A DNA stretch of 64,000 nt from positions 36,487,405 to 36,551,404 of the forward strand of contig OX392530.1 in the NCBI GenBank assembly GCA_947623455.1. The letters run 5' to 3'. A program made the position numbers and the translations under genes. Position 1 is the first letter of the stretch. Each line of letters starts with the position of its first letter. The notes under the pieces were generated by a model, which ran no database searches, was not told the DNA's origin, and saw only the letters and a list, made by a program, of their open reading frames with translations. Source of the DNA: Mimachlamys varia. Taxonomy: Eukaryota > Mollusca > Bivalvia > Pectinida > Pectinidae. Below are positions 1 through 13,077 of the stretch, in pieces.

Positions 1-93
1 ATTTCCGGGAATATCTTTCTGGAACGGCCGTCCCTGGTAACGCTTGAATATAGATTTGTTTCCTTGGTCGTCAGTCTTCTCAACAAGTTCCAT
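1..93 (-). CDS. Sulfotransferase gene D, first coding exon (partial)
   Basis: The minus strand from 93 reads MELVEKTDDQGN, then KRYQGRPF and DIPGN, and runs off the left edge without a stop. It aligns residue for residue with the first exon of the three complete sulfotransferase genes in this window (MEPVVKTDDQGN, KRYQGRPF). The ATG sits in the same context (ctgccATGG) as in genes A and B. By analogy the exon should be 172 bp, so about 79 bp of it and the other four exons lie outside. The N-terminal segment precedes the PAPS-binding TFPKSG loop, so catalytic competence cannot be judged here. A cytosolic enzyme is expected; there is no signal peptide. It may be functional or a pseudogene. Confidence 0.8.
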   Translation of the reverse strand, partial: MELVEKTDDQGNKSIFKRYQGRPFQKDIPGN

Positions 94-1740
94 GGCAGTT
101 AATGAATAAGTACCTCACAGATTGTTGTTGTTCAAAGTCTAGTATACATGAACAGATTTCATATTAGATATATAAAAAATAATGTATCGAAGTATTGCAT
201 TTATATGAATTTGCATGCAATTTCTATTGTGTTGCATAATCTTATTGAATTGTTTATATGTATTTGATTCATTGGCATATTTGTTTTTATTCATGAAAAA
301 CTACCAACCACATGATATGAAACACTGCCTACCTTGCAGCATATGTACAATTGTACTATACTCTGAAGGAGTCCTTGGTAACAGCTTGGTCTATATGCGA
401 GTGATACTTGACCACACATCTCAACATTTATATGTTGTTGAGTTGACTAAATAAGCTTTCCAAAGCCTTTGTTATACATTATATATATAAGATACATTGA
501 TTATAATACAATCTAAACAACTTCTTTAATGGACAAAGATCAGAATAGGTTGAGGTAAAAAAGTCTCAACAGTATTCTTGGGGTACCTTTTTTCATTCCC
601 CGAGATCTCTGGTCACGTATCCCGTGTCCACATGCCACAATTTTACTTTGGCGATTTGAGAGTTCGTTTCATTTTATCCAATCCCATGGTTGAAGGTAAA
701 AGGGACAATTAAGCGAAGTTTATTCGTCACCAAATATTGCATAAAACTGCAATTCTGTATCCCTGATGAACTATTCGTACGTATATTTCGACAAAACCTT
801 ATGTTTTCTACGCGATGTATTTCCTTCCGTTTATAGTATAGACGTGACATACATAACGGACACATGTTTACAAACATGTTGAAGCAGTATGACCTCATAA
901 ACATGCGAATACCTGCCTCGTCGATGTCAATGAAAATCGACGAGTAAAAATATATTGGGTGTTACAATCATTAGAATCCAAGTACATGATCAATCTTGAA
1001 TGCAAAGCATTTTTATGACACTTTTACCGCTCTTTTCCTCCATCGCTTGTATTGATTTGTTTACATGGTAACTGACTATCAGGTAAGTTTTTTCGTCTAT
1101 AAATAGTTTTTTTCAATTTTTATTGAAATAAAAAAGACATTTTACTAAATTGTCCTTTAAAATGACATGAATTGAATAACAGACTTGCCTTTTAAAATTG
1201 AAGCAGAAATTTTAAGTACATGTAGGCTACTTATGATTATCTATATGATAACACAAAACCAACCTTCTGACCACGTATAGAGCACCCAAGCGAGATCCCC
1301 CATTCCCTAAACACATAGTAGTCTGATGTTAGATGTTACGTTTAAAAAGGACACATAGCTTCCGTCTAGTGAGATACAGAATTGGTTTCTAATGGAATAG
1401 TCCTAACAATATTTGACATTAATTAAATAATAACATTATTTGGTCAAATATTTCTAACAGTTCCGTGCTTATGTTTTGCAGTTAAGCAGTAAGTTTTTGA
1501 GAGAACACTCTGGCTATTTATCTTTAAATCACATTGTATATTTGCGAGGATCAATGATCGTGAAATCACTTAATCGGCTAATAACCAGGCCAGACCTTGA
1601 CATCATATGCGGGTGACTCGGTTCATACAAAAAAAAGTCCCGGGCCCAGGTGTTCCAAGGGTGATTAGCTGAATAACCTTTTAACGACGTTTTCAAAACA
1701 TTAATCAATCATTTTTTCAATAAAGTAGGTTAAACTAGGT

Positions 1741-1812
1741 TCATATTTTGCCCCTGGTTTAATCGATTTTGAGTTTTGATTATGATTTTGTTAACGCTTC
1801 GGTACTCTCTTA
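1741..1812 (+). repeat. Naiad-type Penelope 3'-tail fragment
   Basis: Matches the 3' end of the element in gene A intron 1 (53640-53710): cccctggtttaatcgatttt followed by the tttgttaacgcttcggta segment. Only the terminal ~70 bp is present, as expected for a strongly 5'-truncated insertion. Confidence 0.65.
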
Positions 1813-2358
1813 TTTAATTCTTTAACTTTTGCATGTAAATAAACACTATTAGACATGTGATATCTGCAAAGTTGTAACTCAATCTGTGGTTTCATTGTAA
1901 AGTTACAGGACAATTAAAATTTGCACTAATCATTATCTAAGCTAATCACATTTTGAACAACTGGGCCGAGTGTGTTTTCGAGTCAGTGTAATTAACAACC
2001 TCATCAAAAATTTAAAACGACTTTTAAATATAATTCAACTTATCGACAAACTATCTCAATCTACTTTTATCTTAAACATTGACAAATTAACAAAAGACCT
2101 CCAGAAAAACCAAATGATGATATCTCAATTACGAATGACCGCGGCAAATATGAGAACAATATAGTTGTCCTTGTTAAGTCAGTAGCGTTACCAGTATTGT
2201 GAATCGTATCCAATTTATGTAAAAAAAATAGTTATGCAAGTAATTTATTTGTATGTTACTATAAAAGCATTATGCAATCCCCATGTGTTACAAATATTGT
2301 TTGTATCCAAATACCTATTTGCTTCTTAGCGATATTGAAACATAAACAATATTATTTA

Positions 2359-2502
2359 GGGGATAGTACGTTGTTTTGAGTGGCTATACTGGCGATTAGA
2401 ACATGAAATTAGGTTTGAACTCGAGACCGATAGGTCGAGAGTTTAAACCAAATTTCATGTTCTAATCGCCAGTATAGACACGAAAAATAACGTACTATCC
2501 CC
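2359..2502. repeat. Near-perfect 144-bp palindrome (foldback repeat)
   Basis: The left arm begins ggggatagtacgtt and the right arm ends aacgtactatcccc. Arms of about 70 bp are nearly exact reverse complements, including the inner gaacatgaaatt/aatttcatgttc, with a spacer of only a few bases near 2430. It could extrude as a cruciform or be a foldback/MITE-type element. No target-site duplication is obvious, and no other copy was recognised in the window. Confidence 0.8.
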
Positions 2503-3610
2503 ATTCTAACACTCATTGACAAATTTAATACGCTAATTTGTTTAGATACATTGTATTTCCTTGCTACAAGTACGAGGTAAAGTACTCTGTGACCTGGCTG
2601 GTGACGTGTCTTTCTATAGCCGACTGACCAATCAGAAGGAAGCTTTCAAAAGTCGGTCATTAAGCCACGCCCATACATGTACTGGCGAGCGCTTGGTCTG
2701 GATGTTGACGAGGCGGAATATTTGGATTTAGGCCTAGTATTTTCGTGAACGTATGTATACGCCATAGTTGGATTAACATTGACAAAATGGCTACAATTCC
2801 ATGTCAGTATGCATGCAAATAAGTTCGTATCGACAAAATCGTGTGTTATTTTCAAGATCTGTTAAAAGTTTGTGCAGATGCACACGACACCGTCACAGTG
2901 AAATGTTTGTTTTGATTCATAGAGGTGCATACACATGGATGGAATTCACGTTTCATGAATAAATGGAGGTAAGAACATGATATGATAACGTTTTATTCTT
3001 AATTTATTCAGCTAATACATTCAAGCAGTCCTCTTTGCTCTGATGCTTACTTGGCGTACGCCTATCATGCAGTGGAATGTTCATCGATAGACGATCCCCG
3101 TCACGACGCCATTTTGTTTTTAGTAGAAACGGGCGTGGCTTAAGCTCGATGGGAGGAGCTTGATACGATTGATCATGATTGATCATGGTTCTATCGCACA
3201 TTAGAACATGGTCAGTATCCAATCAAAACACTCATTACAAACGAATCGTGTTAGAATTAACTTATAATATGTTTGACATATATTTATTACGGTTGCTGTG
3301 TTCTTTTGGGTTTCTCAAAATATCATTGATAAAAATGCAAAAGATTTAATTGAATTTGTCAAAATAGATTAACTAAACATTATTTGGTCATTCTTGTAAA
3401 CTTTTTACATAGCAGACATGTTGACCGTATTGGAATCAATAAGAAAACCCCATTTTCTTTAAGAGTCCTCTTATTTAATACGTATTAAATATAAACAGGG
3501 TTTTGATCGGTTATAATCCCAATCATTTACTTTCTTGGTTCGATTTCGATGGTGATGATGACGCGCACTATATAACATGTTTGTTGCAAACAGCGTGTAT
3601 ACTACTACTC

Positions 3611-3624
3611 GGGGGGGGGGGGGG
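3611..3624. repeat. Homopolymer run of 14 G
   Basis: Fourteen consecutive G interrupt otherwise AT-rich DNA. The exact length is likely polymorphic or assembly-sensitive. Confidence 0.9.
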
Positions 3625-3843
3625 ATATACAAGTGTAAGTCGATTCAATTGAGTTGGAGTCGAAGTCCCCATACTGCCCCCTGGACCTCATTGTGAGATT
3701 TAGTTCATACAACACCCGACCCCTGAAGTATGGTGCGATGTTCTGTCTGTATTCGACTAATGTGTTCGAAACATCTAAACCTAGTCACACGTCATCCGTC
3801 TCCGCCATTTTACGTTATTGAGGCCCTGACTCAATAGCGAACC

Positions 3844-4263
3844 GTGTTTTTCTCCACGGCTAGTTTTAGGAAGTCATCTGGCTGTATAAGCGGAACTTGG
3901 ACCCATGATGAACGCATAGTTCTTTGCTACAAGGACGGAACGCGTACAAAGGTCGCCAATATACAGATGCTTACATCCGATGAAGCCCCTCCCCAAAAAC
4001 CCGTGACGAAATTTTCCCAGGAAGGTAGTAGATCGCCTTTTTTCTTCACTTGCAAAGTTACCCTTTACCTATGGTTGCGTTTCCTATTAAAGTTCTTTAT
4101 GCCTGTCTTTATATCACGTTCGACGTGTGCGTGTAAAATCTTCGGAAACTCTAGGTACATACATTATCTAATTCACCTAGTTATGAATGCGGTGTCATGT
4201 GTAACGCACCTCGGTTTTTGTGCGTTTCGTCTGTTTTTACCTGTGCGGGAGTCCGGAAATTAG
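3844..4263 (+). other. Unidentified open reading frame of 139 codons
   Basis: An open frame begins at a GTG, not an ATG, and includes the peptide SGTWTHDERIVLCYKDGTR. A possible splice donor (gaag|gtagta) follows near 4025. The first ~60 codons have a protein-like composition, but the C-terminal part is hydrophobic, low in quality and read from AT-rich DNA. It could be a lone coding exon, a fragment of a mobile-element gene, or chance. No family is recognised. Confidence 0.15.
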
Positions 4264-5895
4264 ACCGGAAATTAGACCGGCCGTAACCGGAAACTATATA
4301 TCACTGAAAACGTCAGTTTTGATCCCGGCAGCTGAGATGTAAGACCTGTGGTCAGGCTGTGCTAGTCCGATGATTTAGTTTAACTCTGTCGCCCATCCAT
4401 CCAGAAATCGAGTCATTTAAGTATTACTGAACATCCATTGTCATTTTTTTACTCGGAGACTGTCAATTGGTGGATTGGAGATATGTTTGTTGGCATGGTC
4501 TCGAAGCCATTTCGGGCTGTCACCCCGTTTGAAGGAAGGTATGTTGTGGGTCGCGATAGATGTTAATGTTTTCCGCCTTATATAATTTGGGGATTTCAGG
4601 GCTGGTTTCTATGAGCGAATGGTAGGCTCCTCTGGCGCCCTTGTAGAAATGTAGATTTGTATGGGTAACGGGTAAAATAGAGTGGACATGGCAGCCACGT
4701 GTGGTTCGGGACAACGTGTTGGGGATTTCTCGAGATAGCGTCTGGGTTTGGTGTAATGTTGTTTTTTTGTTTTACCGGGGAAATATTAGTTTATTCCAAA
4801 ATGACCACATTTCTTCCATTTATTTTAGATGTACAGCATTAACACCCATGCGAATGTGTGAACAGGAATACCTCCTGCGTGAGGAATTCTTGTAAGGGTT
4901 TTGAATCCAAGGCTCCAACCTTGGCATTGGACTATATTTGTCTGGACATTGTTGTACATTGTGCCGTAAAAAAAAACTGATGAAAGCATTTAAGAATAAT
5001 TATTATAAGATTCACATTAATCACCATTGCATATAAGGAAATGTTCTCTCTGTCAATCTGTCAAATATGCGCACCTTTTATCCGTATTCGCCAAGGGTTA
5101 GTTTCACACATGTAAGTTCTATATACTTGCATATTTTGTACGAAAGCGCAGATGGAAACCACAAAAGTCTAACTCATGCGAAAAAGTTTTTCCCTGGTAT
5201 ACATCAGCACACATTTCTATTTACAAAAAACTATTATATCAGATTCAGCGGTTAAAATACTTTGTAAGGTGTTATTTCTTAATAGCGACGTCCATTTTTA
5301 CTCCTGTTGGGAAGATTTAAGCCTCAGATCTTATATTCCAGGGTATATTTCCAATGTGTTTGACAAAAACCCACTGCCTAATGTGATGTTGGGTAATTTG
5401 TATAAAAAGAAACAGGTAAAATTTATATCAGCCTAAGTTATTTTTTCAATCCCATTATACCTCATTTTCAACTAGTTGGAATCTGCAAGCGAATGCGGCA
5501 GTCGAACCCGAGTGATTACGGTAACGAGTTTATTACACATGCATGTATTCGTGTTAATAAAGTATATGTAACTTACCTGAAAAAAATTCTGTGAACATCA
5601 CCTCCACATTCCAAATAATGCATAAAAAGTTCAATTCATTCAACTTTAAATCGTGAATAAAATCTAATGCATATACATTATTCAAGCGTGTGTGTGGAGG
5701 AGCATGCCAAATACCTAATTGAATATACTGTTGAATGCTAATATATGAGCTGAAGGTTATCGAACAGTGTATCGAAATATATCTGGGGAATCATGTATTA
5801 GTTTTATGTATGTGCATGTGCTTGTGTATATCATAGTATGTGTGATTGTGTTCATGCATAGTTAATGTTTGTATTCATGCTCACATACAACAATA

Positions 5896-6463
5896 AGAGA
5901 ATACAAAGGCGTCAACAAAACCATAATCCAAACACAAAATTAACTAAACTATGGGCAAAATAGGAACAAAGGAAAGACTTACTTGGGAACCCTTATAAAA
6001 GTACAAGATAATAAGACCAGGTGTTCCGGAAGAGAAAGCGTCGTCTGATTCATCGACGACACCCGCTATATAAGTAAGCATCAATCCTCAAATTGAGAAC
6101 CGAGCAAACATTGTCAATCACAACAAGTACAGCTGTAAGCACATTAATAAGCAACTCAAAAACATTCATCTTCATATCACAGAAAGATACAGAATATTTC
6201 TCGAAGAGATCAAGAGTCCATAGTCTTCATCAACCTGCATCTCTCGAATCCCTGTGCCGTAAATTTGTCAGCAGTTGACAACTATCATGAAAAATCGCGA
6301 TATTCAGAGAAAGTCCTAGAAAAACGAACTGTGGCAGTGCAAGTGAAATTAAACGATTTGGCAAGTTCTTTGTTATTCGTCCTGATAAGCCCTTCCACAA
6401 ATTCAGCTTCGTATGAAAACAAAAACAAGTCAGCTAAAAGTGGGGCACAGTTAGCTCCCATTT
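5896..6463 (-). mobile_element. Naiad-type Penelope fragment (RT palm remnant plus 3' tail)
   Basis: On the minus strand this holds a remnant of the reverse-transcriptase segment NCAPLLADLFLFSYEAEF (near 6463-6390), then the C-terminal stretch with YGRHLDLIEKY-like remnants, and the terminal tail ending near 5896 (agagaatacaaaggcgtc on the plus strand). It is internally deleted and frameshifted, so non-functional. It matches the element in gene A intron 1 over the same parts. Confidence 0.7.
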
Positions 6464-7227
6464 GAATCCAACAGTCTGTTAATTAAATGCATCTAACGCA
6501 ACATTACATATAATCATTACAGGCGATATAAATAATAACATGTTAAAACTACTACCAAACTTTTTCTTTCTAAGCTATTAGGATAACATTGTAAGTACAA
6601 TGTATGATGAAATAAATTATAAATCAATTGAAAGAGTCTGATATTTTGTGAAAAGGTGTCTGTATTTAATGAAATTAATCACTTGCAATATTCATTTGTG
6701 TAAGACCGTTTTTTCTATTGCCGGAATATTTGACCTATTTCGAGGGTTAGGGTGATTTCGCTACAACATATTGAAATCAGCTGGCGATGTACAGCAAAGA
6801 AAAAAATCAGTTTGGGATGGTGAACTGTGATACAAGTCATATGATAAAAAGAATATGTCTTTCGTTTCCCTTCATATTAGATTGATGATACTCGTTTACA
6901 ATTTTTAATTTGTTCTCCCAGAGGCTCTCAAAAATGAAAATTTCAAAATACTTCCGTATACGCAGTAAAAATGGGGTACAATCCTTATATATACATCAAT
7001 ATTAATTTTCAAGCGCTATACGAGGACAAAAACATTCGAAGAGGTTTGCTAAGATGGTAACTACGATTGCCGTGGTTACTTAGATAAAATAGTCCCATTT
7101 AAATTTATCAATATATTGCTAAGTTTAGAAAATACACAGTGAACAACACTATTTTTCTTCATTACATCATTTGTAAATTTGGTATTAAATAGTATTACAA
7201 GCATTTCGAATTAATTTATTCATTTAT

Positions 7228-7590
7228 AACGGTCGTTATGTGCACGCATTGACACAGTGATCTAGTTGAAACGCGCTCCGAAGTCAGACGTCACAACTGC
7301 AGGGCTGCGCCATGTTTACGTTACCGTCATAGAATTTCAAATGTGCATCATTGAAATCACAATTTTGCTAGAAACAGTTTATTGTATAACCAGACGGAAT
7401 GGATTCCATATAGGCTCCATGTTTCAAAATCTTGAAGGAACCAAACAATGACCGTCAGCGAATATATATTGTTCTAAAGCGGGAACGACGCCATGTTTGA
7501 ACCCAAATCAATCCGCCGAACCCTTTTTCATTGCGTATACGGTCATTTATTCGCAATCAGAGTTTACTAAGCTCAACAAGGGAGGTGTAA
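7228..7590. repeat. Dispersed repeat R1, copy 1
   Basis: Shares with 15571-15922 the ordered landmarks aacggtcgtta, acgcattgacaca, ttcaaatgtgcatca, gtttattgtat, aatcaatccgcc, cattgcgtatac and gagtttacta. It is divergent but clearly homologous over about 350 bp. A third partial copy is at 49950-50035. The three copies have the same plus-strand orientation although genes C and A are on opposite strands, so this is an independent repeat rather than shared intron sequence. Confidence 0.6.
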
Positions 7591-9906
7591 ATATACTCAT
7601 ATGACTATATGAATATCGTTCTGAGTTTAAGAAATCTTTACTTTTCCATTGTCAACATAAAGAACCTAACGTTTCTATTAAGGATATAATAAATAATTTT
7701 AACGGGCTAAAATCCAGACATACATGTACCTTGACGGTTTCTGTGACTGTAACAGCAAACGTTAAACTTTACAGTTTTTATATTCTCAAAATATCAACTT
7801 TCCAAATATGTGCTAATTCAAACGTCAGAAGCTCTACACGTGAGATGTGCTTACTAATTACAGTCAAAATGAGGTACAATCCGTATCTGCTTCGTTCCTT
7901 GTACACGTGAATAACTCATCGAAAAGGTGTTAGTCATCATCGTCAGCCCACTCTTGCTTACTATTATACACTGCTCGTTTGTCGGAGTTAATACTTTCAA
8001 TTTGAAGACGGTGGACATGTACATAAATGTATACATTGAGAAACACGGGCATCCTGACCAAGATGTGACTAGTATATGTCTTATGAAGTTATTTCTTGAT
8101 CTGGGAGTTTCACCCCCTTCATTTATATATTGACATAAGTCGTCTTTGTCGTAGACGGTTATATTAATTTTTACCTATTGTCTGATTCACCTTCTTGTGT
8201 TGCAGGCAGGGTGATTAAACCACCTATTGTGTTTTTGTGTTTCGGGTTTTTTTCTTAACTTCAGAATGAAAATTATACACATTATAATGTAAATGTCTTA
8301 ATGAAAGGTTTTTCATAATGTCGCAATGATATTAATGCTTCTATACATGAAAAAGTATCAGTCTGGTAATCACTGATAAAAAGAGATTCTTTAACTTCAA
8401 ATAGATGTAATGTACAATTTAAAATAAATAAATTCTGCTCACAACTCTTCCAATAAAAAGTAACAGGTAGTTGGATGACGATGATAAAATGATGACTTTG
8501 ACTGATAAAAGTTTTGAATCTTTAGATAACCATACATCACATAGTTTTGTGTGGCAGGGATCCAGGGTCTGCTTGGGTGAATGGCATCGGCAAGTGTATG
8601 GTCAAAATTCCAAGTAAGCTGTGGATCCCTATTCTGAATAAATGAGGCTTATTAATTTAAATATCTATTTATTTAAGTTCATGTACACCGAAACGTCTGC
8701 AGGAGTTACTCCCCTTGCCTCACTATGTCTGTAACTTCTCATATAACAATATTCTCGTTAGTTTAACACCATTTTTATTCAATATTCATTCAAGTAAACA
8801 AAAATTAATTTTTTTATAATTTTGGATTGTGACCAATCTTAAAGCTTATATGAATTCCTTTCTTGTATATATTTCTATATTATATGTTAGTTTGAAATTC
8901 TGGCTAGGAGAGGATCATATAGGCAAAGCCTGTTGTCTTATCCTTTTGATTTTCAATACAATTTTCTTAAATGAAATGAAAGTTAGGTGCAATCCTTAAA
9001 TATACTCTCTGTACAGACAAGACGTATATATATTAATGTATGTTTTAACAAAAGTGATTTCTAGGATGAATACAATCTCTTCTTTAATAGAATTTGTCAG
9101 GGTTTTTTCTGCATTTACATGTAGCTTTATTTTTATAATAACCTGAGTATTGCATTTTAGGCAAAACAAAAACATAAACACAAAACGGGTTATGTTGTTG
9201 TTGTGTTCATCAAAAGCAGCAGTAATTTTGACAGAATATAGAGATTTAGTATTTCAAACAAGAGAAAATCCTAATAAGTGTTTAAACAGAGAAAGCACGG
9301 CGTACGAGAGCCCAGTTAATCTGCTAACACCGTTCACTTTAATCCCATGTTAAATAAATGGGGACGCTTATTTGATTGAAAAAATATACTTCAATATCAC
9401 TAAACATGCATATCAAAGTCCATCTCGCGAAATCTGCATATTAGCTGTGACAATTCTCACAAGGGCAACCAATAGAACTTATGGGAAAGACAGCAATAAA
9501 TACTTGTCTCTAATAAAGTGATTACTTTGGTAGCTTGATTTATGACCTTGATGTTTCCGTTTTGTTTTTGTTCCAGAAATTCCACATGTTTCCTGCCAGC
9601 CGGGACATATTCGTTTTTTCCTAATCTAGTTCAGCCATTTTTGAGAAGTGTTGTTTATACTTTTGTATTTGAGCTTTCCAATAGGAAAACAAACAACTTG
9701 AAACATATAATTTGTAGTTTATGTTATGGTAACTAAAACACAAACGACATGATATTCCTGTACTGTGAAGAGCTATACACTGTTTTATGTTACCTTTAAG
9801 ATAAATCCGCTAAGTTTATATATATAAATTATATTTCAAGACATGGGCCTTTTTTTGCAGACTCTGCTACTGAAACTGCATACTCCACTACATTAGATAA
9901 TTAAAT

Positions 9907-12900
9907 TCACTCGTAGACAAGATGAAGGTGTACTCCCATGTCAGTAAGCTTTTCTTTGTAAACGGCTTCAAATGCGTCATTCTGAGCGACAGTGAATACA
10001 TTCTTCCAATTTCCAACAGTTCCTGAAATGAAATGAAAACAAGATATTGAAGATATAATCTGAAACAAACAAAATAAGTGTTTGAAGTATTACCACGTAA
10101 ATATGTATATCGCCGTAAAAACAACATTCCATTTTTATCGACTGCTGACAAGCAAACTAACAACATAAGGATTCCTGAGATTTAGTTTTATGGTCGCCAT
10201 CTTTGTCCCATTGAGAACTATTCTGTATATTTCAGTGAAGATGGACGTTATTTAAGAACGTTCATTAGTGTGCTTACTTGTTGTGATTGAATTTGTTCTC
10301 AGTTTGAAAATTTGATGTTTACTTGGATGTGACAAAAATTTACGTTATTTTTGTTGAATCCGATATGTGAAAAATATAACAAATAGTAATGCGACAAAAA
10401 TGAAGCACATTACATCCCACCCCATCCCCATTTTTAGACGATTTTAGAAAGAGAGACTAATTTTCTTCTCATTCGCTAAATATTTAAAAAAAAAAAAAAA
10501 AAAAAAAAAATTGATTAGCATAATTGTTTATATTAAGCACTAAATCTGCAAAAGTGGTTGGAAAAATAGAGATTTTCTCATTTGAAAATAAATGATTGGT
10601 ATGAGTAACTCAAATTGCTTTCCTAAGTTAAAAATATTTGTGTCATTTCTGCAAACATTCAAACGTTTGGATTACAAATTTGGAAGATATTGTATGAGGG
10701 TATCCTATCCTGCAATTGGTCAAAACTACAAAACTCACTACAAATATCTTATTATGTCATATTGGTACCTTTGACCGATCAAAGAAAACAGAAAACCGAT
10801 CGACATATCATTATCTTTGCAAAATTGTCCATAGATTTTCGGGATCTTACAATAATATATCATGTGCGTTGTATTCCCGGTGTCTGTTATTACACGGTGT
10901 GCGAACGATGCAAATCTAGACCAATATTGCTTACACACATTTATGTGCACGATTGATGGACAATGTGCGAGAACGATTGCAGTTGGTGTAAGTTAAGGAA
11001 GAACTTAGCAGGAAATACGGTTTTGTTTTCAACATATACACTTGTTTTTTATAATGTTTCATTGTCTACTTACCTCTATCATTTATTATTCTGTCAAGGC
11101 AAAGGGAAGCAATAGACCAAACCAATTGCAGCAAAAAAAAATGTCCAGTTGTGTTTTGATAAAGGTCATAGGGCATCGTATGGCAGTTCTCTGTGCCAAG
11201 CACTGGTCAGTTTAAAACCCATGGCCTTATCAAAATGGTTTTGTTGACGCTTCGGTATTCTCTAACTTTGTTTTATAGTATTATCCTGTGTGTTAAATTG
11301 GTGCCAAACCATTCTTACCAGTCTAACAATCACTGTAATATTGTTATCTTATTATTGTCATAATATATTTTAATGTATATCATGTCATTCAATTTTTTTC
11401 TTTATTTCGTAAAATTGTCCAACAAACGGTCCCAACTCGTAGGAGAGTGCGGAGAGAAGTGTACAAGTGAACGAAGATCACTAAATGGCAAAACTGTGCA
11501 CATAGTGTACATTGACAGTTTATTAAAGATGGATACAATTTAAATAAGTTCAACTAACCTTTGTTATAAATTGGCAGTCTTCCATTACTTCCAAAGTGTT
11601 TCCAAGTTTCGTTTTCGCCAAGACGTGTATCGTGCATTTGCCTTAGGTTTTCAAATGCAACAGTTTGTTCCACATTCTTTAGGAACGTTTCGTCGTGATC
11701 GACCTCCAAAAAGTTTGCTATACGCAAAATATTCCGATAAAGGTTCTGAAACAACATGTGCCAAATATATATCTTCCAGTGGTTGAAATTATAGCAACAT
11801 AATTATCAATATAATCAGCCATAATGGTTAATTGAAAAGAAGCAATTCGAAAGATTAACATTTTTCTCTATCTTTGAAAGATATGTGAATGAAAATTGAA
11901 TTTATTTCATGACATAAATACATTTGTTTGAGATGGTAACTTAATTGATATTTTATTTACTTGCAGTCAATCACTTACAACTTGTGTGGTGTAATTTTTA
12001 TATGATTTGGCTGTTGTGTAATTGATAGTTTGGCTGTTGTGTAATTGATAGTTATCTCCCCTTGCCAGAACAGCACACCAGCTGTTGACCATCTGTTCTC
12101 TTTTTATAACTATTGCGTGTCCATGGGATGACCTACAGTATTTTTGAATCAAGAGAATACCAACAATTTTTATTAACTTTCAGCCAACTTATATTTGACT
12201 GTTGACTATATTTTGATATTACATTCTTGTATTTTACTACGTAGATAATTAGGTACTTGTATTTTAACATAATTACATGTCTCTGTAGCATGTCCTTGCA
12301 CTGATTGGCAAATTATCTTGAAGATGATGTAGGTTTTTTTTCTTTTTACACCTTACCGACTTTCTATAACGAACGACAATTTTTTTTCTTTGAGTCGAAT
12401 CCATATTTTTTTTATTGCATCATACTTAAAGCCGGATCGAACACACATTGCCTCCCAGGGAAATGCATTAAGCGAAGAGATAAACGGGCAAGAAATACAT
12501 CAGACCAGATACGATGGATAAACGGACAAATTCCCATGAAACAATAATATAATATTTACTGCAGTCAGGTTAAGTTTGGTCACAAAAACCGTTGTTGGAA
12601 TGTAAGGCTTGGCATAAACTACCGTCTCTAGCTCTGATATATTCATGATTGTCATTTTCCAATATATTTTTTAAAATATTACCTTTTTAACTCAGATAAG
12701 AGCTGACTAGCATTATGAAAGAAGCGATCAGTCAAAGGGCTGCGACTGATGCTGCGGTTGAGTATCACTGAAGAGTCCTAGGAGGACGAAACAGCTGTAA
12801 GATACAGTTTAATTCATTTTTTTTTCGGCATACTGTTCTTTTACTAAATTTAAGAGGTGCAGCATATGTGTGTGTTACGTGATCTCTTTGATAAGAAGCT

Positions 12901-13032
12901 TTGTATTAAAACAAACAATACACCAATGAGAAGCTTGTGTGTACAAGACTCTGGTGCAATCAGATAAAATTTGCAAGAGAGACGAAACGATGCGGGTTTC
13001 TCAATAACATGGTGGTGGTTGCAACTACGACA

Positions 13033-13077
<45 letters not shown>

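Larger units (their letters stand above)
94..9906. other. Intergenic region between sulfotransferase genes D and C
   Basis: No convincing protein-coding gene is seen. Listed separately: a Penelope-type tail at 1741, a palindrome at 2359, a G14 run at 3611, an unidentified open frame at 3844, a larger Penelope fragment at 5896 and a dispersed repeat at 7228. The rest (for example 93-1740, 4270-5890, 6470-7220 and 7600-9900) is AT-rich, with short open frames that have no recognisable domain. Confidence 0.6.
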
